Shown piece after piece: positions 27,854 to 36,854 of a stretch of 64,000 nucleotides of DNA. Numbering within the stretch: position 1 is the first letter of the stretch; the number at the start of each line of letters is the position of its first letter. The notes under the pieces were generated by a model. That model did not search any database and was not told the origin of the DNA. It saw only the letters and a list, made by a program, of their open reading frames with translations. Source of the stretch: Paraoerskovia marina DSM 21750 (GTDB lineage: Bacteria; Actinomycetota; Actinomycetes; Actinomycetales; Cellulomonadaceae). The stretch lies in contig NZ_JNIY01000005.1 of NCBI RefSeq assembly GCF_000701465.1, positions 1 through 64,000 of the forward strand, in the 5' to 3' direction. Both the position numbers and the translations under genes were made by a program.

Positions 27854-27930
27854 GGCCGTTGTGGGAACCCGACAAAGAGCCAGGGTGCGCTTGGGCGCTG
27901 TGTCCGGCCGCCGAAGCGGGGTCCGGACGG

Positions 27931-27936
27931 TAGCGT
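27931..27936 (+). promoter_or_regulatory. -10 element (TAGCGT) for fabG-fabI
   Basis: TAGCGT about 43 nt before the fabG GTG, giving a short leader with a GAGGAG ribosome-binding site. It is divergent from the DUF3099 promoter. Confidence 0.4.
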
Positions 27937-27978
27937 CGACCGAGCAGCGCATCGAAGCCCCGACGAATGAGGAGTCCC

Positions 27979-28701
27979 GTGGATCAGGCAGCACAAGAGC
28001 CCCGCACCGTGGTGGTGACGGGGGCCGCGCGTGGGATCGGCCGTGCGATCGCCGAACGGTTCGTGGCCGCCGGCGACCGGGTCGCGACGATCTACCGCGG
28101 GGGAGACCTGCCCGACGGCGTGTTCGGGGCGGTGGCGGACGTCACGGACACCGACGCCGTGAACGCGGCGTTCTCGCAGATCGAGGCGGAGCTCGGGCCG
28201 GTCGAGGTGCTCGTCGCCAACGCGGGTGTCACCAAGGACCAGCTGCTGATGCGGATGACGGACGACGAGTTCGAGTCCGTCGTCGACGTGAACCTCACCG
28301 GGACGTTCCGCTGTGTTCGCCGGGCGGCCAAGGGAATGATCCGGCAGCGACGCGGGCGGATCGTCCTCGTCTCCTCGGTCGTCGGGCTCTACGGCGGGCC
28401 TGGCCAGGTCAACTACGCGTCGTCGAAGGCCGCACTGGTCGGGATGGCGCGGTCGATCACGCGCGAGCTCGGTGCCCGCGGCATCACGGCCAACGTCGTC
28501 GCCCCGGGATTCATCGAGACGGCGATGACCGCGGAGCTGCCCGAGGAGCGACAGAAGCAGTACCGTGCCACGATTCCCGCCGGCCGGTTCGCCCAGTCCG
28601 ACGAGGTCGCCGGTGTCGTGCAGTTCCTCGCGTCCGACGACGCGGCCTACATCAGCGGCGCGGTCATCCCCGTCGACGGCGGCCTCGGCATGGGGCACTG
28701 A
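27979..28701 (+). CDS. fabG: FabG-type 3-oxoacyl-ACP reductase
   Basis: 240 aa short-chain dehydrogenase. Cofactor motif TGAARGIGRAI near residue 14, NAG at about 81, catalytic Ser in VSSVVG near 132, Y-x-x-x-K as YASSKAALVG near 146. It reduces beta-ketoacyl-ACP with NADPH in type II fatty-acid synthesis. The GTG at 27979 has GAGGAG upstream; an ATG at 27967 lies within that site and is rejected. It is followed by the enoyl reductase gene, the same pairing as mabA-inhA in mycobacteria. Confidence 0.92.
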   Translation: MDQAAQEPRTVVVTGAARGIGRAIAERFVAAGDRVATIYRGGDLPDGVFGAVADVTDTDAVNAAFSQIEAELGPVEVLVANAGVTKDQLLMRMTDDEFESVVDVNLTGTFRCVRRAAKGMIRQRRGRIVLVSSVVGLYGGPGQVNYASSKAALVGMARSITRELGARGITANVVAPGFIETAMTAELPEERQKQYRATIPAGRFAQSDEVAGVVQFLASDDAAYISGAVIPVDGGLGMGH

Positions 28702-28770
28702 CCCTCCCTCACCACTCCTGGGACCCGATCGTCCCGTTCCCACACCCCACACCTTTGGAAAGGACCCACC

Positions 28771-29538
28771 ATGGGCCTCCTCGACGGCAAGAAGATCCTC
28801 GTCACCGGCGTGCTGACCGACGCCTCGATCGCGTTCCACGTCGCACGGCTCGCCCAGGAGGAGGGAGCGCAGGTCGTGCTCACCTCCTTCGGGCGCCAGT
28901 TCCGCCTCACCCAGGCGATCGCACGTCGGCTTCCGCAGGAGGCTCCCGTCGTCCAGCTCGACGTCACCGACGACGAGGACCTCGCGGCGCTCGCGGACCG
29001 CGTCCGGGAGCACGTCGACTCCCTCGACGGCGTGGTCCACTCGATCGGGTTCGCACCCCAGAGCGTGATGGGCGGCAACTTCCTGTCGGGCGAGTGGGCC
29101 GACGTCTCCACCGCCCTCGAGGTATCGGCGTTCTCGCTGAAGTCGCTCGCGGTGGCGGCGAAGCCGCTCCTCAGCTCGGGCGGCTCCATCGTGGGACTGA
29201 CGTTCGACGCGAGCTTCGCCTGGCCCGTCTACGACTGGATGGGTGTGGCGAAGGCCGCGTTCGAGTCGACCAGCCGCTACCTCGCACGTGACCTGGGTGC
29301 GGACGGGATCCGCAGCAACCTCGTCTCCGCCGGCCCGATCCGGACGACGGCCGCGAAGTCGATCCCGGGTTTCGCGTCCATGGAGGACGGCTGGCCGGAG
29401 CGCGCGCCCCTCGGCTGGGACCAGACCGACCCCGAGCCGACGGCGCGAGCGGTCGCCGCGCTGCTGTCCGACTGGTTCCCCGCGACGACGGGCGAGATCG
29501 TCCACGTCGACGGCGGTGTGCACGCTATGGGACTCTGA
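28771..29538 (+). CDS. fabI: Enoyl-ACP reductase, InhA/FabI type
   Basis: 255 aa. N-terminal DGKKILVTGVLTDASIAFHVA (NADH-binding G-x5-S-x-A motif), HSIGFAPQ near residue 92, catalytic Tyr and Lys in YDWMGVAKAAFES near 152-160, AAGPIRTTAAK-like SAGPIRTTAAK near 188 and GWDQTDPEP near 215. It catalyses the last reduction in fatty-acid elongation and is the family targeted by isoniazid adducts and triclosan. The ATG has AAAGGA upstream. The pairing with fabG indicates a two-gene fatty-acid operon. Confidence 0.95.
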   Translation: MGLLDGKKILVTGVLTDASIAFHVARLAQEEGAQVVLTSFGRQFRLTQAIARRLPQEAPVVQLDVTDDEDLAALADRVREHVDSLDGVVHSIGFAPQSVMGGNFLSGEWADVSTALEVSAFSLKSLAVAAKPLLSSGGSIVGLTFDASFAWPVYDWMGVAKAAFESTSRYLARDLGADGIRSNLVSAGPIRTTAAKSIPGFASMEDGWPERAPLGWDQTDPEPTARAVAALLSDWFPATTGEIVHVDGGVHAMGL

Positions 29539-29542
29539 TGCC

Positions 29543-30073
29543 ATGACAGCATCTGGGACGAGCCCTCTGCACCGCCTGGTGCTCCTGCGCCATGCCAAGG
29601 CGGAACCCGCGGGCAACGGCGACGACGTCCTGCGTCCGCTCGCCCTCAACGGGCGCAAGCATGCGGGCCGGGTCGGCGAAGCGCTGGCCGCGGCAGGGCT
29701 CGTCCCCGACCTGGTCCTGTGCTCGTCCGCACTGCGAACGCGCCAGACGTGGGAGCTCGCAGCGTCTCGCCTCCCCACCACCGTCCCCGTGGACGTGCAC
29801 GACTCGCTCTACGCGGCGAGCGTCAACGACCTGCTCGACGTCCTGCAGACGGTCGACGCCCGCGTCCGGACGCTGCTGGTCGTGGGGCACGAGCCGACGA
29901 TGGCTGCGACCGCAGAGCGGCTCGGGGGTCCGGGTTCCCTGGACGGCGCGGTCGCTCAGGTGCGCGTCGGGGTCCCGACCGCCACCTACAGCGTGCTGGA
30001 GTCCGCCGAGCCGTGGGCCGCGTGGGAACCACGCTCGGCGCGACTCGTCGAGGTCACGCGCCCTCCGCGCTGA
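29543..30073 (+). CDS. SixA-like histidine phosphatase
   Basis: 176 aa, histidine phosphatase superfamily. The RHG motif appears as LLRHAKAE near residue 13; the second conserved His is in VVGHEPTMAA near residue 116. The short length and absence of the phosphoglycerate-mutase insertions fit the SixA branch (phosphohistidine phosphatase), found in M. tuberculosis as Rv1276c-like proteins. It starts 4 bases after fabI, probably co-transcribed. Its last 20 bases overlap the convergent serB gene. Confidence 0.83.
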   Translation: MTASGTSPLHRLVLLRHAKAEPAGNGDDVLRPLALNGRKHAGRVGEALAAAGLVPDLVLCSSALRTRQTWELAASRLPTTVPVDVHDSLYAASVNDLLDVLQTVDARVRTLLVVGHEPTMAATAERLGGPGSLDGAVAQVRVGVPTATYSVLESAEPWAAWEPRSARLVEVTRPPR

Positions 30074-30743
30074 CGAAGCCGCGGTCCCGCTCGGCGACGA
30101 CCCTGTCGATCAGCGGCAGGACGGCGTCGAGTCGTGGTCCGTCGACGGCGTACGGCGCCTGCTCGCGGACGACCGGCTTCGCCGCGAACGCGATGCCGAT
30201 ACCGGCCGCGGCGATCATGTCGAGGTCGTTCGCGCCGTCGCCGATCGCGATGGTGTGGTCGGGCGTGATTCCCTCCTGTGCGGCGTAGGCGGCGAGCGCG
30301 GTGGCCTTGGCCGCCCGGTCGACGACCGGGCCTGCCGTGCGCCCCGTCAGCACGCCGTCGACGATCTCCAGCCCGTTGGCCCGGTACCGGGTGATGCCGA
30401 GCTCTGACGCGAGGCCTCCGACGATCGAGGTGAACCCTCCGGAGACGAGAGCGACGACCCATCCTCGGCGGTGCGCCTCGGCGACGAGCTCTCGGGCCCC
30501 CGGCGTGAACGTCGCGCGTCGGCGGACGTCGTCGAGCGCGTCGGCCGGTACGCCACGCAGGGTCGCGACCCGCTCGCGGAGCGAGGCGGCGAAGTCGAGC
30601 TCGCCGCGCATCGCCCGTTCGGTGACCTCGGCCACCTCGGCACGGGTTCCCGCATGGTCGGCGAGGAGCTCGATGACCTCCTCGGTGATGAGCGTGGAGT
30701 CGACGTCCATCACGAGCAGGTAGGGGGCGGTGGGATCAGTCAA
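30054..30743 (-). CDS. serB: Phosphoserine phosphatase
   Basis: 229 aa HAD phosphatase. Motif [10 protein letters not shown] near residue 11 (Asp nucleophile), [19 protein letters not shown] near 41 (substrate cap), motif II LVSGGF near 99 and motif [21 protein letters not shown] near 168. It performs the last step of serine synthesis. The N-terminal ACT domains of longer SerB proteins are missing, giving the short form. The start is TTG at 30743, overlapping the glgC stop by 8 bases, because no ATG or GTG lies before motif I; AAGGGA lies upstream. Confidence 0.9.
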   Translation of the reverse strand: MTDPTAPYLLVMDVDSTLITEEVIELLADHAGTRAEVAEVTERAMRGELDFAASLRERVATLRGVPADALDDVRRRATFTPGARELVAEAHRRGWVVALVSGGFTSIVGGLASELGITRYRANGLEIVDGVLTGRTAGPVVDRAAKATALAAYAAQEGITPDHTIAIGDGANDLDMIAAAGIGIAFAAKPVVREQAPYAVDGPRLDAVLPLIDRVVAERDRGFVSAEGA

Positions 30744-31974
30744 CGAGGGTTCCCTTCGGGACGACGGTGAGGCCGGACTCGGTCACGTGGAAGCCGCGGG
30801 CGCGGTCCTCCTCGGGGTTGAGACCGACGCGGGCGCGCTCCGCGACGACGACCCCCTTGTCGAGGATCGCACGGTGGACCTGGGCGTGACGCTGGATCTC
30901 GACCCCGTCCATCAGCACGCTGTCCGAGACGGTGGCCCAGGAGTGGACGTAGACCCCGGGCGAGAGCACCGATCCCGACACCGTCCCGCCGGAGACGATC
31001 ACGCCGGGCGAGACCAGGGAGTCGGCGGCGTGCCCCGTCCGCCCCTCGGCGGCGTGGACGAACTTCGCCGGCGGGAGGCCGGTGTTGCCCGTGAACAGCG
31101 GCCACTGCTGGTTGTACAGGTTGAAGACCGGCGTGATCGAGATCAGGTCCTTGTGGGCGTCGTAGAACGCGTCGATGCTCCCGACGTCGCGCCAGTAGTC
31201 CCGGTCCCGGTCGGTGGAGCCGGGCACGTCGTTGCGGATGAAGTCGTAGACACCTGCGGTTCCGCGCTCGACGAAGGCGGGCACGATGTCACCGCCCATG
31301 TCGTGACGGGACGTGGGACTCGCGGCGTCCTGCGTGACGGCCTCGACGAGGGCGTCGGCGTTCATCACGTAGTTGCCCATCGACGCGAGAACCTCGCCGG
31401 GTGAGTCCGCCAGGCCCTCTGGGTCGGTCGGCTTCTCCAGGAACGCCCGGATCTTGGTGGGGTCCTCGGGGTCGGTGTCGATCACGCCGAACTGGTCGGC
31501 CATCGCGATCGGCTGGCGGATTCCCGCCACCGTGATCTCCGCGCCCGACTCGATGTGGGCGTCGACCATCTGGGAGAAGTCCATCCGGTACACGTGGTCG
31601 GCCCCGACCACGACCACGATGTCGGGCTTCTCGTCCTCGATGATGTTCAGGCACTGGTAGATCGCGTCGGCGCTGCCGAGGTACCAGTGCTTGCCCACCC
31701 GCTGCTGTGCGGGGACGGGGGCGACGTAGTTGCCCAGGAGCGGCGACATGCGCCACGTCCGGGCGATGTGCCGGTCGAGGCTGTGGGACTTGTACTGGGT
31801 CAGCACGACGACGTGCAGATAGCCCGAGTTGACGAGGTTCGACAGGGCGAAGTCGACGAGCCGGTACAGGCCGCCGAACGGGACGGCCGGCTTGGCGCGG
31901 GCCTGGGTGAGCGGCATCAGCCGCTTGCCCTCGCCACCGGCGAGGACGATCGCGAGAACTCGTGGCGTAGGCAT
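30736..31974 (-). CDS. glgC: Glucose-1-phosphate adenylyltransferase
   Basis: 412 aa. N-terminal nucleotidyltransferase with [14 protein letters not shown] near residue 10, [18 protein letters not shown] near 29, [10 protein letters not shown] near 98 and FLEKP near 185 (glucose-1-phosphate Lys); the C-terminal part is a left-handed beta-helix ending in [23 protein letters not shown]. It makes ADP-glucose for glycogen and, in actinobacteria, maltose-1-phosphate synthesis. It is divergent from glgA across 59 bases. The ATG has a TAAGGT -10 element exactly 6 nt upstream, so the mRNA is predicted leaderless. Confidence 0.96.
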   Translation of the reverse strand: MPTPRVLAIVLAGGEGKRLMPLTQARAKPAVPFGGLYRLVDFALSNLVNSGYLHVVVLTQYKSHSLDRHIARTWRMSPLLGNYVAPVPAQQRVGKHWYLGSADAIYQCLNIIEDEKPDIVVVVGADHVYRMDFSQMVDAHIESGAEITVAGIRQPIAMADQFGVIDTDPEDPTKIRAFLEKPTDPEGLADSPGEVLASMGNYVMNADALVEAVTQDAASPTSRHDMGGDIVPAFVERGTAGVYDFIRNDVPGSTDRDRDYWRDVGSIDAFYDAHKDLISITPVFNLYNQQWPLFTGNTGLPPAKFVHAAEGRTGHAADSLVSPGVIVSGGTVSGSVLSPGVYVHSWATVSDSVLMDGVEIQRHAQVHRAILDKGVVVAERARVGLNPEEDRARGFHVTESGLTVVPKGTLVD

Positions 31975-31980
31975 GGCTCG

Positions 31981-31986
31981 ACCTTA
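31981..31986 (-). promoter_or_regulatory. Leaderless -10 element for glgC (TAAGGT)
   Basis: Minus-strand TAAGGT, then CGAGCC, then the glgC ATG. Confidence 0.65.
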
Positions 31987-32021
31987 TGCCGGACCACCCC
32001 GCGTCCGCACGCCTGACCGGA

Positions 32022-32027
32022 TACCGT
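32022..32027 (+). promoter_or_regulatory. Leaderless -10 element for glgA (TACCGT)
   Basis: TACCGT, then GTGGAC, then GTG at 32034. It decides the glgA start: the first codons then read VRVDLLTREYPP as in relatives. Confidence 0.65.
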
Positions 32028-32033
32028 GTGGAC

Positions 32034-33254
32034 GTGAGAGTCGACCTGCTGACGCGTGAGTACCCGCCCTTCGTCTACGGGGGTGCGGGCGTCCACGTCG
32101 CCGAGCTCTCCGCCGTCCTTCGTGAGCACGTCGACGTCCGCGTCCGTTGCTTCGACGGACCGCGCGACGCCGACGGGGTCGATGGCTATCGCGTCCCCTC
32201 CGAGCTCGAGGGCGCAGACGCCACGCTCGGCGTGCTCGGGGTCGACCTGCAGATGGCGTCGGCGACGGCGGGTGCCGACCTCGTCCACTCGCACACCTGG
32301 TACGCCAACATGGCCGGGCATCTGGCGTCGCTGCTGCACGGGGTCCCGCACGTGATCTCGGCCCACTCGCTCGAACCGTTGCGTCCCTGGAAGGCCGAGC
32401 AGCTCGGTGGCGGGTACCGCGTCTCGTCGTGGGTGGAGCGCACCGCCTACGAGGCCGCGGACGCCGTCATCGCGGTCTCGGGCGGCATGCGTGCCGACAT
32501 CCTGCGCGCCTACCCGTCGATCGACCCTGACCGGGTGCACGTCGTGCACAACGGGATCGACCTCGACGGGTGGCAGCGTCCCGTCGAGGGCGACGACCAG
32601 GAACGGGCCGACGCGGTGGCGAGGTCACACGGGATCGACCCGGACCGACCTGCGGTCGTCTTCGTCGGCCGGATCACCCGCCAGAAGGGGCTGCCGTACC
32701 TCCTCGCGGCGGCTCGCCGACTGCCGCCCGAGGTCCAGCTGGTCCTGTGCGCCGGGGCTCCGGACACGCCGGAGATCGCCGCGGAGGTCTCCGACGCCGT
32801 CGCGGTGCTCGCTCAGGAGCGCACCGGTGTGGTGTGGATCGAGGAGATGCTGCCGCGCCCCGACCTCGTGGCGGTGCTCGCCGCGTGCACGGTCTTCGTC
32901 TGCCCGTCGGTCTACGAGCCGCTGGGCATCGTGAACCTGGAGGCGATGGCGGTCGGTCTGCCGGTGGTCGGCACCGCGACGGGCGGCATCCCCGAGGTGG
33001 TGGACGACGGGGTCACGGGCACGCTCGTGCCGATCGACCAGGTGCAGGACGGGACGGGGACACCGATCGACCCGGAGCGGTTCGTCTCGGACCTCGCCGC
33101 TGCGCTGTCGGACGCGGTCGCGGATCCTGCCCGCGCGCGCGATCAAGGACGTGCGGCGCGACGTCGTGTGGAGGACCACTTCTCGTGGGAGTCCGTCGGG
33201 CGCCGGACCCTCGACGTCTACGCGCAGGTGCTCGGGACCGCTATCTCACGGTGA
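32034..33254 (+). CDS. glgA: GT4 glycogen synthase / alpha-maltose-1-phosphate synthase (GlgA/GlgM family)
   Basis: 406 aa, GT-B fold. It starts at VRVDLLTREYPPFVYGGAG, the ADP-glucose-binding K/R-x-G-G-region equivalent; HSHTWYANMAG near residue 83, VGRITRQKGL near 210 and the EX7E motif EPLGIVNLEAMAVG near 300. Mycobacterial Rv1212c of this family was shown to make alpha-maltose-1-phosphate (GlgM) from ADP-glucose, so that product is as likely as linear glycogen. The ATG at 31986 is in frame but would extend the protein by 16 unconserved residues across the promoter. Its 3' end overlaps the convergent hypothetical gene by 14 bases. Confidence 0.92.
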   Translation: MRVDLLTREYPPFVYGGAGVHVAELSAVLREHVDVRVRCFDGPRDADGVDGYRVPSELEGADATLGVLGVDLQMASATAGADLVHSHTWYANMAGHLASLLHGVPHVISAHSLEPLRPWKAEQLGGGYRVSSWVERTAYEAADAVIAVSGGMRADILRAYPSIDPDRVHVVHNGIDLDGWQRPVEGDDQERADAVARSHGIDPDRPAVVFVGRITRQKGLPYLLAAARRLPPEVQLVLCAGAPDTPEIAAEVSDAVAVLAQERTGVVWIEEMLPRPDLVAVLAACTVFVCPSVYEPLGIVNLEAMAVGLPVVGTATGGIPEVVDDGVTGTLVPIDQVQDGTGTPIDPERFVSDLAAALSDAVADPARARDQGRAARRRVEDHFSWESVGRRTLDVYAQVLGTAISR

Positions 33255-34032
33255 GGGTCGCTGCCGCGAGGGCGCGTCGAGCGGCGCGGTCGACCTCGCC
33301 CAGCGCCGCACTGCGCTGGTCCGCCTGCCAGAGCGACGCGGCACCGCCGTCGTCGTCGGTGGCGAGCTCGACGATCCGACGCAGTCGCGTGGCGAGCGAG
33401 GTGACCCGGGCCGTCGTCGCCTCGACGCGCGGTGGCAGCGGCCATCCCAGGTTCTCGCCGCGCAGGGCCGCCAGCTCGTCCCCGACGTCCTCCCGCCAGC
33501 GTGCGACGTCGAGATCCGCCAGGGCGCGGGTCGCGGTGATCAGGGCCGTCCGTAGCGCGCGGTCGGCCTCGGAGACGTCGCCGACGACGCCGTAGAAGCG
33601 ACGCTCCCAGCTCGAGACAGGCACGCGGTCCCACGTCACGAGGTGCCCGGGCTCCCAGGCCGAACCGAACCGCACGACCGACGGCACGAGCGCGAACGCG
33701 CCGGCCGTCGACTCGACGAGGAGGCACTCGCCGGCCTCCGTCGCGGCGGCGCTCGCCTCGGCCGGCACCCCGGCGGGGTCGCCCGGTGCGGGCAGTGCCG
33801 CGACCGTCGACGTCCCCGGGGACGACACGATCGTGAGAAGGGTCCGGAGCTCGGCGTCGTCGTCCTCACCCCGGCGCGGGGCGCCGTCGAACGAGCTGCC
33901 GAGCCGGTGCGGCTCGTCGTCGCCGCGCACGGCGCGGACCGCGTCGGGAAGCAGCGCGACCCCGTCCGCGAGGTCGCGCGCCCACAACGCCAGGACGACA
34001 CTGCGTGGCGGGATGACGGACTGTGATTCCAC
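33241..34032 (-). CDS. Conserved hypothetical protein, function unknown
   Basis: 263 aa, soluble, no recognised motif. The N-terminal half is mixed with a low-complexity acidic turn (FDGAPRRGEDDDAEL) and Ala/Pro-rich stretches. The central part has VPSVVRFGSAWEPGHLVTWDRVPVSSWERRF-like hydrophobic strands, and the C-terminal third is helical and Arg-rich (TRLRRIVELATDDDG, DRAARRALAAA). It has GTG or TTG starts; GTG at 34032 is used because TAGGTT ends 7 nt before it. It is back-to-back with an ABC ATPase gene from a shared promoter region, and convergent with glgA. Confidence 0.65.
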   Translation of the reverse strand: MESQSVIPPRSVVLALWARDLADGVALLPDAVRAVRGDDEPHRLGSSFDGAPRRGEDDDAELRTLLTIVSSPGTSTVAALPAPGDPAGVPAEASAAATEAGECLLVESTAGAFALVPSVVRFGSAWEPGHLVTWDRVPVSSWERRFYGVVGDVSEADRALRTALITATRALADLDVARWREDVGDELAALRGENLGWPLPPRVEATTARVTSLATRLRRIVELATDDDGGAASLWQADQRSAALGEVDRAARRALAAATLTVR

Positions 34033-34039
34033 ACCGACC

Positions 34040-34051
34040 AACCTATAGGGT
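34040..34051. promoter_or_regulatory. Compact bidirectional promoter: two abutting -10 elements
   Basis: The 12 bases AACCTATAGGGT contain a minus-strand TAGGTT (34045-34040) and a plus-strand TAGGGT (34046-34051) directly back to back. They end 7 nt and 8 nt before the GTG at 34032 (minus) and the ATG at 34060 (plus). The centre CCTATAGG is symmetric. Confidence 0.55.
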
Positions 34052-34059
34052 CAGTCGCT

Positions 34060-34845
34060 ATGAGCTCGGTCCTTTCCTTCCAGGGTGTCAGCGTGCGTCG
34101 CGGTGCCTCAACGATCCTCGACGACGTCTCGTGGGAGGTGGAGGACGGCGACCGCTGGGTGATCCTCGGGCCCAACGGGGCCGGCAAGACGACGGCTCTG
34201 CAGCTCGCGAGCACACGGATGCACCCGACCTCCGGAACGGTGGAGATCCTCGGCGAGCGTCTTGGTGCGAGCGACGTCTTCGAGCTGCGACCGCGTGTCG
34301 GTCTGGCGAGCGCGTCGCTGGCCGAGCGGATCGCCCCGGGGGAGGTCGTCCGCGACGTGGTGCTGACCGCTGCCTACGGCATGACCGGACGCTGGCGCGA
34401 GGAGTACGAGGGGACGGACACCGAGCAGGCGGACGCCCTGCTCGCCGCCTTCGACGTCGCACGCCTGGCGGACCGCCGCTACGGCACGCTGTCCGAGGGC
34501 GAGCGCAAGCGCGTCCAGATCGCCCGCGCGCTGATGCCGGACCCGGAGCTCCTTCTGCTCGACGAGCCGGCTGCCGGTCTCGACCTCGGCGGCCGCGAGG
34601 AGCTCGTCGGCGCACTGGCCGAGCTCGCGCAGGACGATGCGTCCCCGGTCCTCGTCCTCGTCACGCACCACCCCGAGGAGATCCCTCCCGGGTTCACCCA
34701 CGCGCTGCTCCTGCGCGAGGGTGGCGTCCACGCGGCAGGCCCGCTGGAGGAGGTCATGACCGCCGAGAACCTGACGGCGACGTTCGGCACGCCCCTCGAG
34801 GTCTCGCACGACGGAGACCGGTGGAGCGCGCGTTCCGCACGCTGA
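34060..34845 (+). CDS. Stand-alone ABC ATP-binding protein
   Basis: 261 aa. Walker A GPNGAGKTTA near residue 40, signature LSEGERKRVQIARALM near 145, Walker B LLLLDEPAAGLDLGG near 167 and switch His in VTHHPEEIP near 203. The form HHPEEIPPGF resembles the ModF/FecE-like group. No permease or substrate-binding gene is adjacent, so the partner and substrate are unknown; a non-transport role is possible. It has a near-leaderless start with TAGGGT 8 nt upstream. Confidence 0.85.
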   Translation: MSSVLSFQGVSVRRGASTILDDVSWEVEDGDRWVILGPNGAGKTTALQLASTRMHPTSGTVEILGERLGASDVFELRPRVGLASASLAERIAPGEVVRDVVLTAAYGMTGRWREEYEGTDTEQADALLAAFDVARLADRRYGTLSEGERKRVQIARALMPDPELLLLDEPAAGLDLGGREELVGALAELAQDDASPVLVLVTHHPEEIPPGFTHALLLREGGVHAAGPLEEVMTAENLTATFGTPLEVSHDGDRWSARSAR

Positions 34846-34939
34846 CCCTGTGGAAACCCCTCCTGCCCGTCGGTCGAGGCAGTAGGGTTGGAGCAGATGC
34901 AGTGTCCGACGACGGGTGCTGGCGGGGAGGGAGAGTTCG

Positions 34940-35404
34940 ATGGCCTGGTTGTGGTGGTTGGGCGGAGCAGCGGTGCTCGCGCTCCTGGAGATCGTCTCGC
35001 TCGACCTCGTCCTGATCATGTTCGCCGGCGGGGCGCTCGCCGCCGCGGGGACGGCAGGTCTCGGTGCGCCCGTCTGGGTGCAGATCCTGGCCTTTCTCGT
35101 GACCTCCGGCCTGCTGCTCTTCGCACTCAGGCCCTGGCTCCTGCGGAGCCTCCGCTCGCGCATGACCCTCACCGAGACCAACGCCGCCGCCCAGGTCGGG
35201 CGCATGGCCGTCGTCCTGGAGGACGTCACCGAGCTGCACGGCCGGATCAAGCTGGCCGGTGAGGTCTGGAGCGCCCGCACCGAGGACGAGGCGCCGTCGC
35301 TCCCCGTGGGCACGGAGGTGCGCGTGCTACGCATCGACGGCGCGACCGCCGTCGTCGGGACGTCGAGCTCCGCGCCGCACGGGCGGGCACCCTCCGCGAT
35401 GTGA
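34940..35404 (+). CDS. NfeD-like membrane protein
   Basis: 154 aa. Two or three N-terminal membrane helices (WLWWLGGAAVLALLEIVSLDL, VLIMFAGGALAAAG, VQILAFLVTSGLLLFAL) precede a cytoplasmic OB-fold domain (GRMAVVLEDVTELHGRIKLAGEVWSAR, residues about 90-145), the NfeDb short form. It is followed after 88 bases by an SPFH protein gene, its usual partner; together they form a membrane microdomain or protease-control pair. The start ATG has GGGAGGGAGAG upstream. Confidence 0.9.
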   Translation: MAWLWWLGGAAVLALLEIVSLDLVLIMFAGGALAAAGTAGLGAPVWVQILAFLVTSGLLLFALRPWLLRSLRSRMTLTETNAAAQVGRMAVVLEDVTELHGRIKLAGEVWSARTEDEAPSLPVGTEVRVLRIDGATAVVGTSSSAPHGRAPSAM

Positions 35405-35492
35405 CCCGCGGAGCACGAGCGCACGAACTTCCGTGGGAGCGTCTCGCGGGTCCGGCCGGTGACGGCCGGTGAATGATCGACGAGGAGAGTTC

Positions 35493-36746
35493 ATGAGCGA
35501 CCCGAGTGTCGGGACCTTCATCTTGTACATCGTGCTGGCAGTCATCGTCGTCTTCGTCGTGGTTGCCCTGTTCAAGGCGGTGCGGATCGTCCCGCAGGCG
35601 ACGTCGATCATCGTCGAACGCCTGGGCCGGTACTCGCGGACGATGGACGCCGGGCTGCACCTGCTCGTTCCCTTCATCGACAAGCTGCGTGCGCAGGTGG
35701 ACCTCCGCGAGCAGGTGGTCTCCTTCCCACCGCAGCCCGTGATCACCTCGGACAACCTCGTCGTCAGCATCGACACGGTGATCTACTTCCAGGTCACCGA
35801 CCCGAAGTCGGCCGTCTACGAGATCGCGAACTACATCACCGCGATCGAGCAGCTCACGGTCACCACGCTGCGTAACGTCATCGGTTCGATGGACCTCGAG
35901 CAGACACTGACGAGCCGCGACCAGATCAACGGCCAGCTGCGCGGGGTGCTCGACGAGGCGACCGGTCGGTGGGGCATCCGCGTCAACCGCGTCGAGCTCA
36001 AGTCGATCGACCCGCCGCAGTCGGTCCAGGGCGCGATGGAGCAGCAGATGCGCGCGGAGCGCGACCGCCGTGCCACGATCCTCACGGCCGAGGGCGTCAA
36101 GCAGTCGAAGATCCTCACGGCCGAGGGTGAGAAGCAGTCCCAGATCCTCCGTGCCGAGGGTGCCGCCCAGTCCAAGATCCTCGAGGCCGAGGGCGAGGCC
36201 CGCGCCATCCTGCAGGTCTTCGACGCGATCCACGAGGGCGACCCGGATCCGAAGCTGCTTGCGTACCAGTACCTGCAGACGCTCCCCGAGATCGCGAACG
36301 GCACGTCGTCGAAGCTCTGGCTCATGCCGACGGAGTTCACGGCAGCGCTCAACTCGATCACCCAGGGACTCACCGGGTCCGCGGGCTCGGGCCCGTCGGG
36401 CGACGACGCGGCCGCCACGGGCGACTCGGCGCGGCGGGACCGCGACCGGCTCACGTTCGGTTCCTCGCTCACGGACCCGGCCGAGGCACTGGCCGAGGCC
36501 CGGCGTCAGGCTCAGGCCGCGACCGCCGACGCGACGAGTGCCGGCACCTACTCCGGCCGACCGTTCGAGCCAGGCGTCGAGACGGGCCAGCGCCCCGGTG
36601 CTCCGGCACGTCCGCCGCAGAACGCCGCCTCCGGCGCTCAGCCGCGGCCGCTCGACGCGGACGTGCCGAGCACATCGGAGCCGTCGGCCGAGCCGGTCGA
36701 CGAGCCCGGGAACGACGGGACGGACACGCCGCCGACCAAGGGCTGA
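35493..36746 (+). CDS. SPFH/band 7 (stomatin-like) membrane protein
   Basis: 417 aa. One N-terminal helix (FILYIVLAVIVVFVVVALF, residues about 8-26), then the SPFH domain (VPQATSIIVERLGRYSRTMDAGLHL to about residue 190) with a coiled helical arm containing repeated ILTAEG / ILRAEG / ILEAEG units near 195-230. The last 130 residues are Ala/Pro/Asp-rich and disordered. SPFH proteins form large oligomeric cages in the membrane, commonly with NfeD, here the upstream gene. The ATG at 35493 has GAGGAGAG upstream. Confidence 0.93.
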   Translation: MSDPSVGTFILYIVLAVIVVFVVVALFKAVRIVPQATSIIVERLGRYSRTMDAGLHLLVPFIDKLRAQVDLREQVVSFPPQPVITSDNLVVSIDTVIYFQVTDPKSAVYEIANYITAIEQLTVTTLRNVIGSMDLEQTLTSRDQINGQLRGVLDEATGRWGIRVNRVELKSIDPPQSVQGAMEQQMRAERDRRATILTAEGVKQSKILTAEGEKQSQILRAEGAAQSKILEAEGEARAILQVFDAIHEGDPDPKLLAYQYLQTLPEIANGTSSKLWLMPTEFTAALNSITQGLTGSAGSGPSGDDAAATGDSARRDRDRLTFGSSLTDPAEALAEARRQAQAATADATSAGTYSGRPFEPGVETGQRPGAPARPPQNAASGAQPRPLDADVPSTSEPSAEPVDEPGNDGTDTPPTKG

Positions 36747-36854
36747 CGCCGCTGATCGACGCCGCCACGCTGTCCGCGAAATCGCGAAGGGCGTGGCGTC
36801 GTCACGCGTAGAGTCTTGTAGCCGCATGTTGCGGATCGTGAGACCGGAGGCCCC

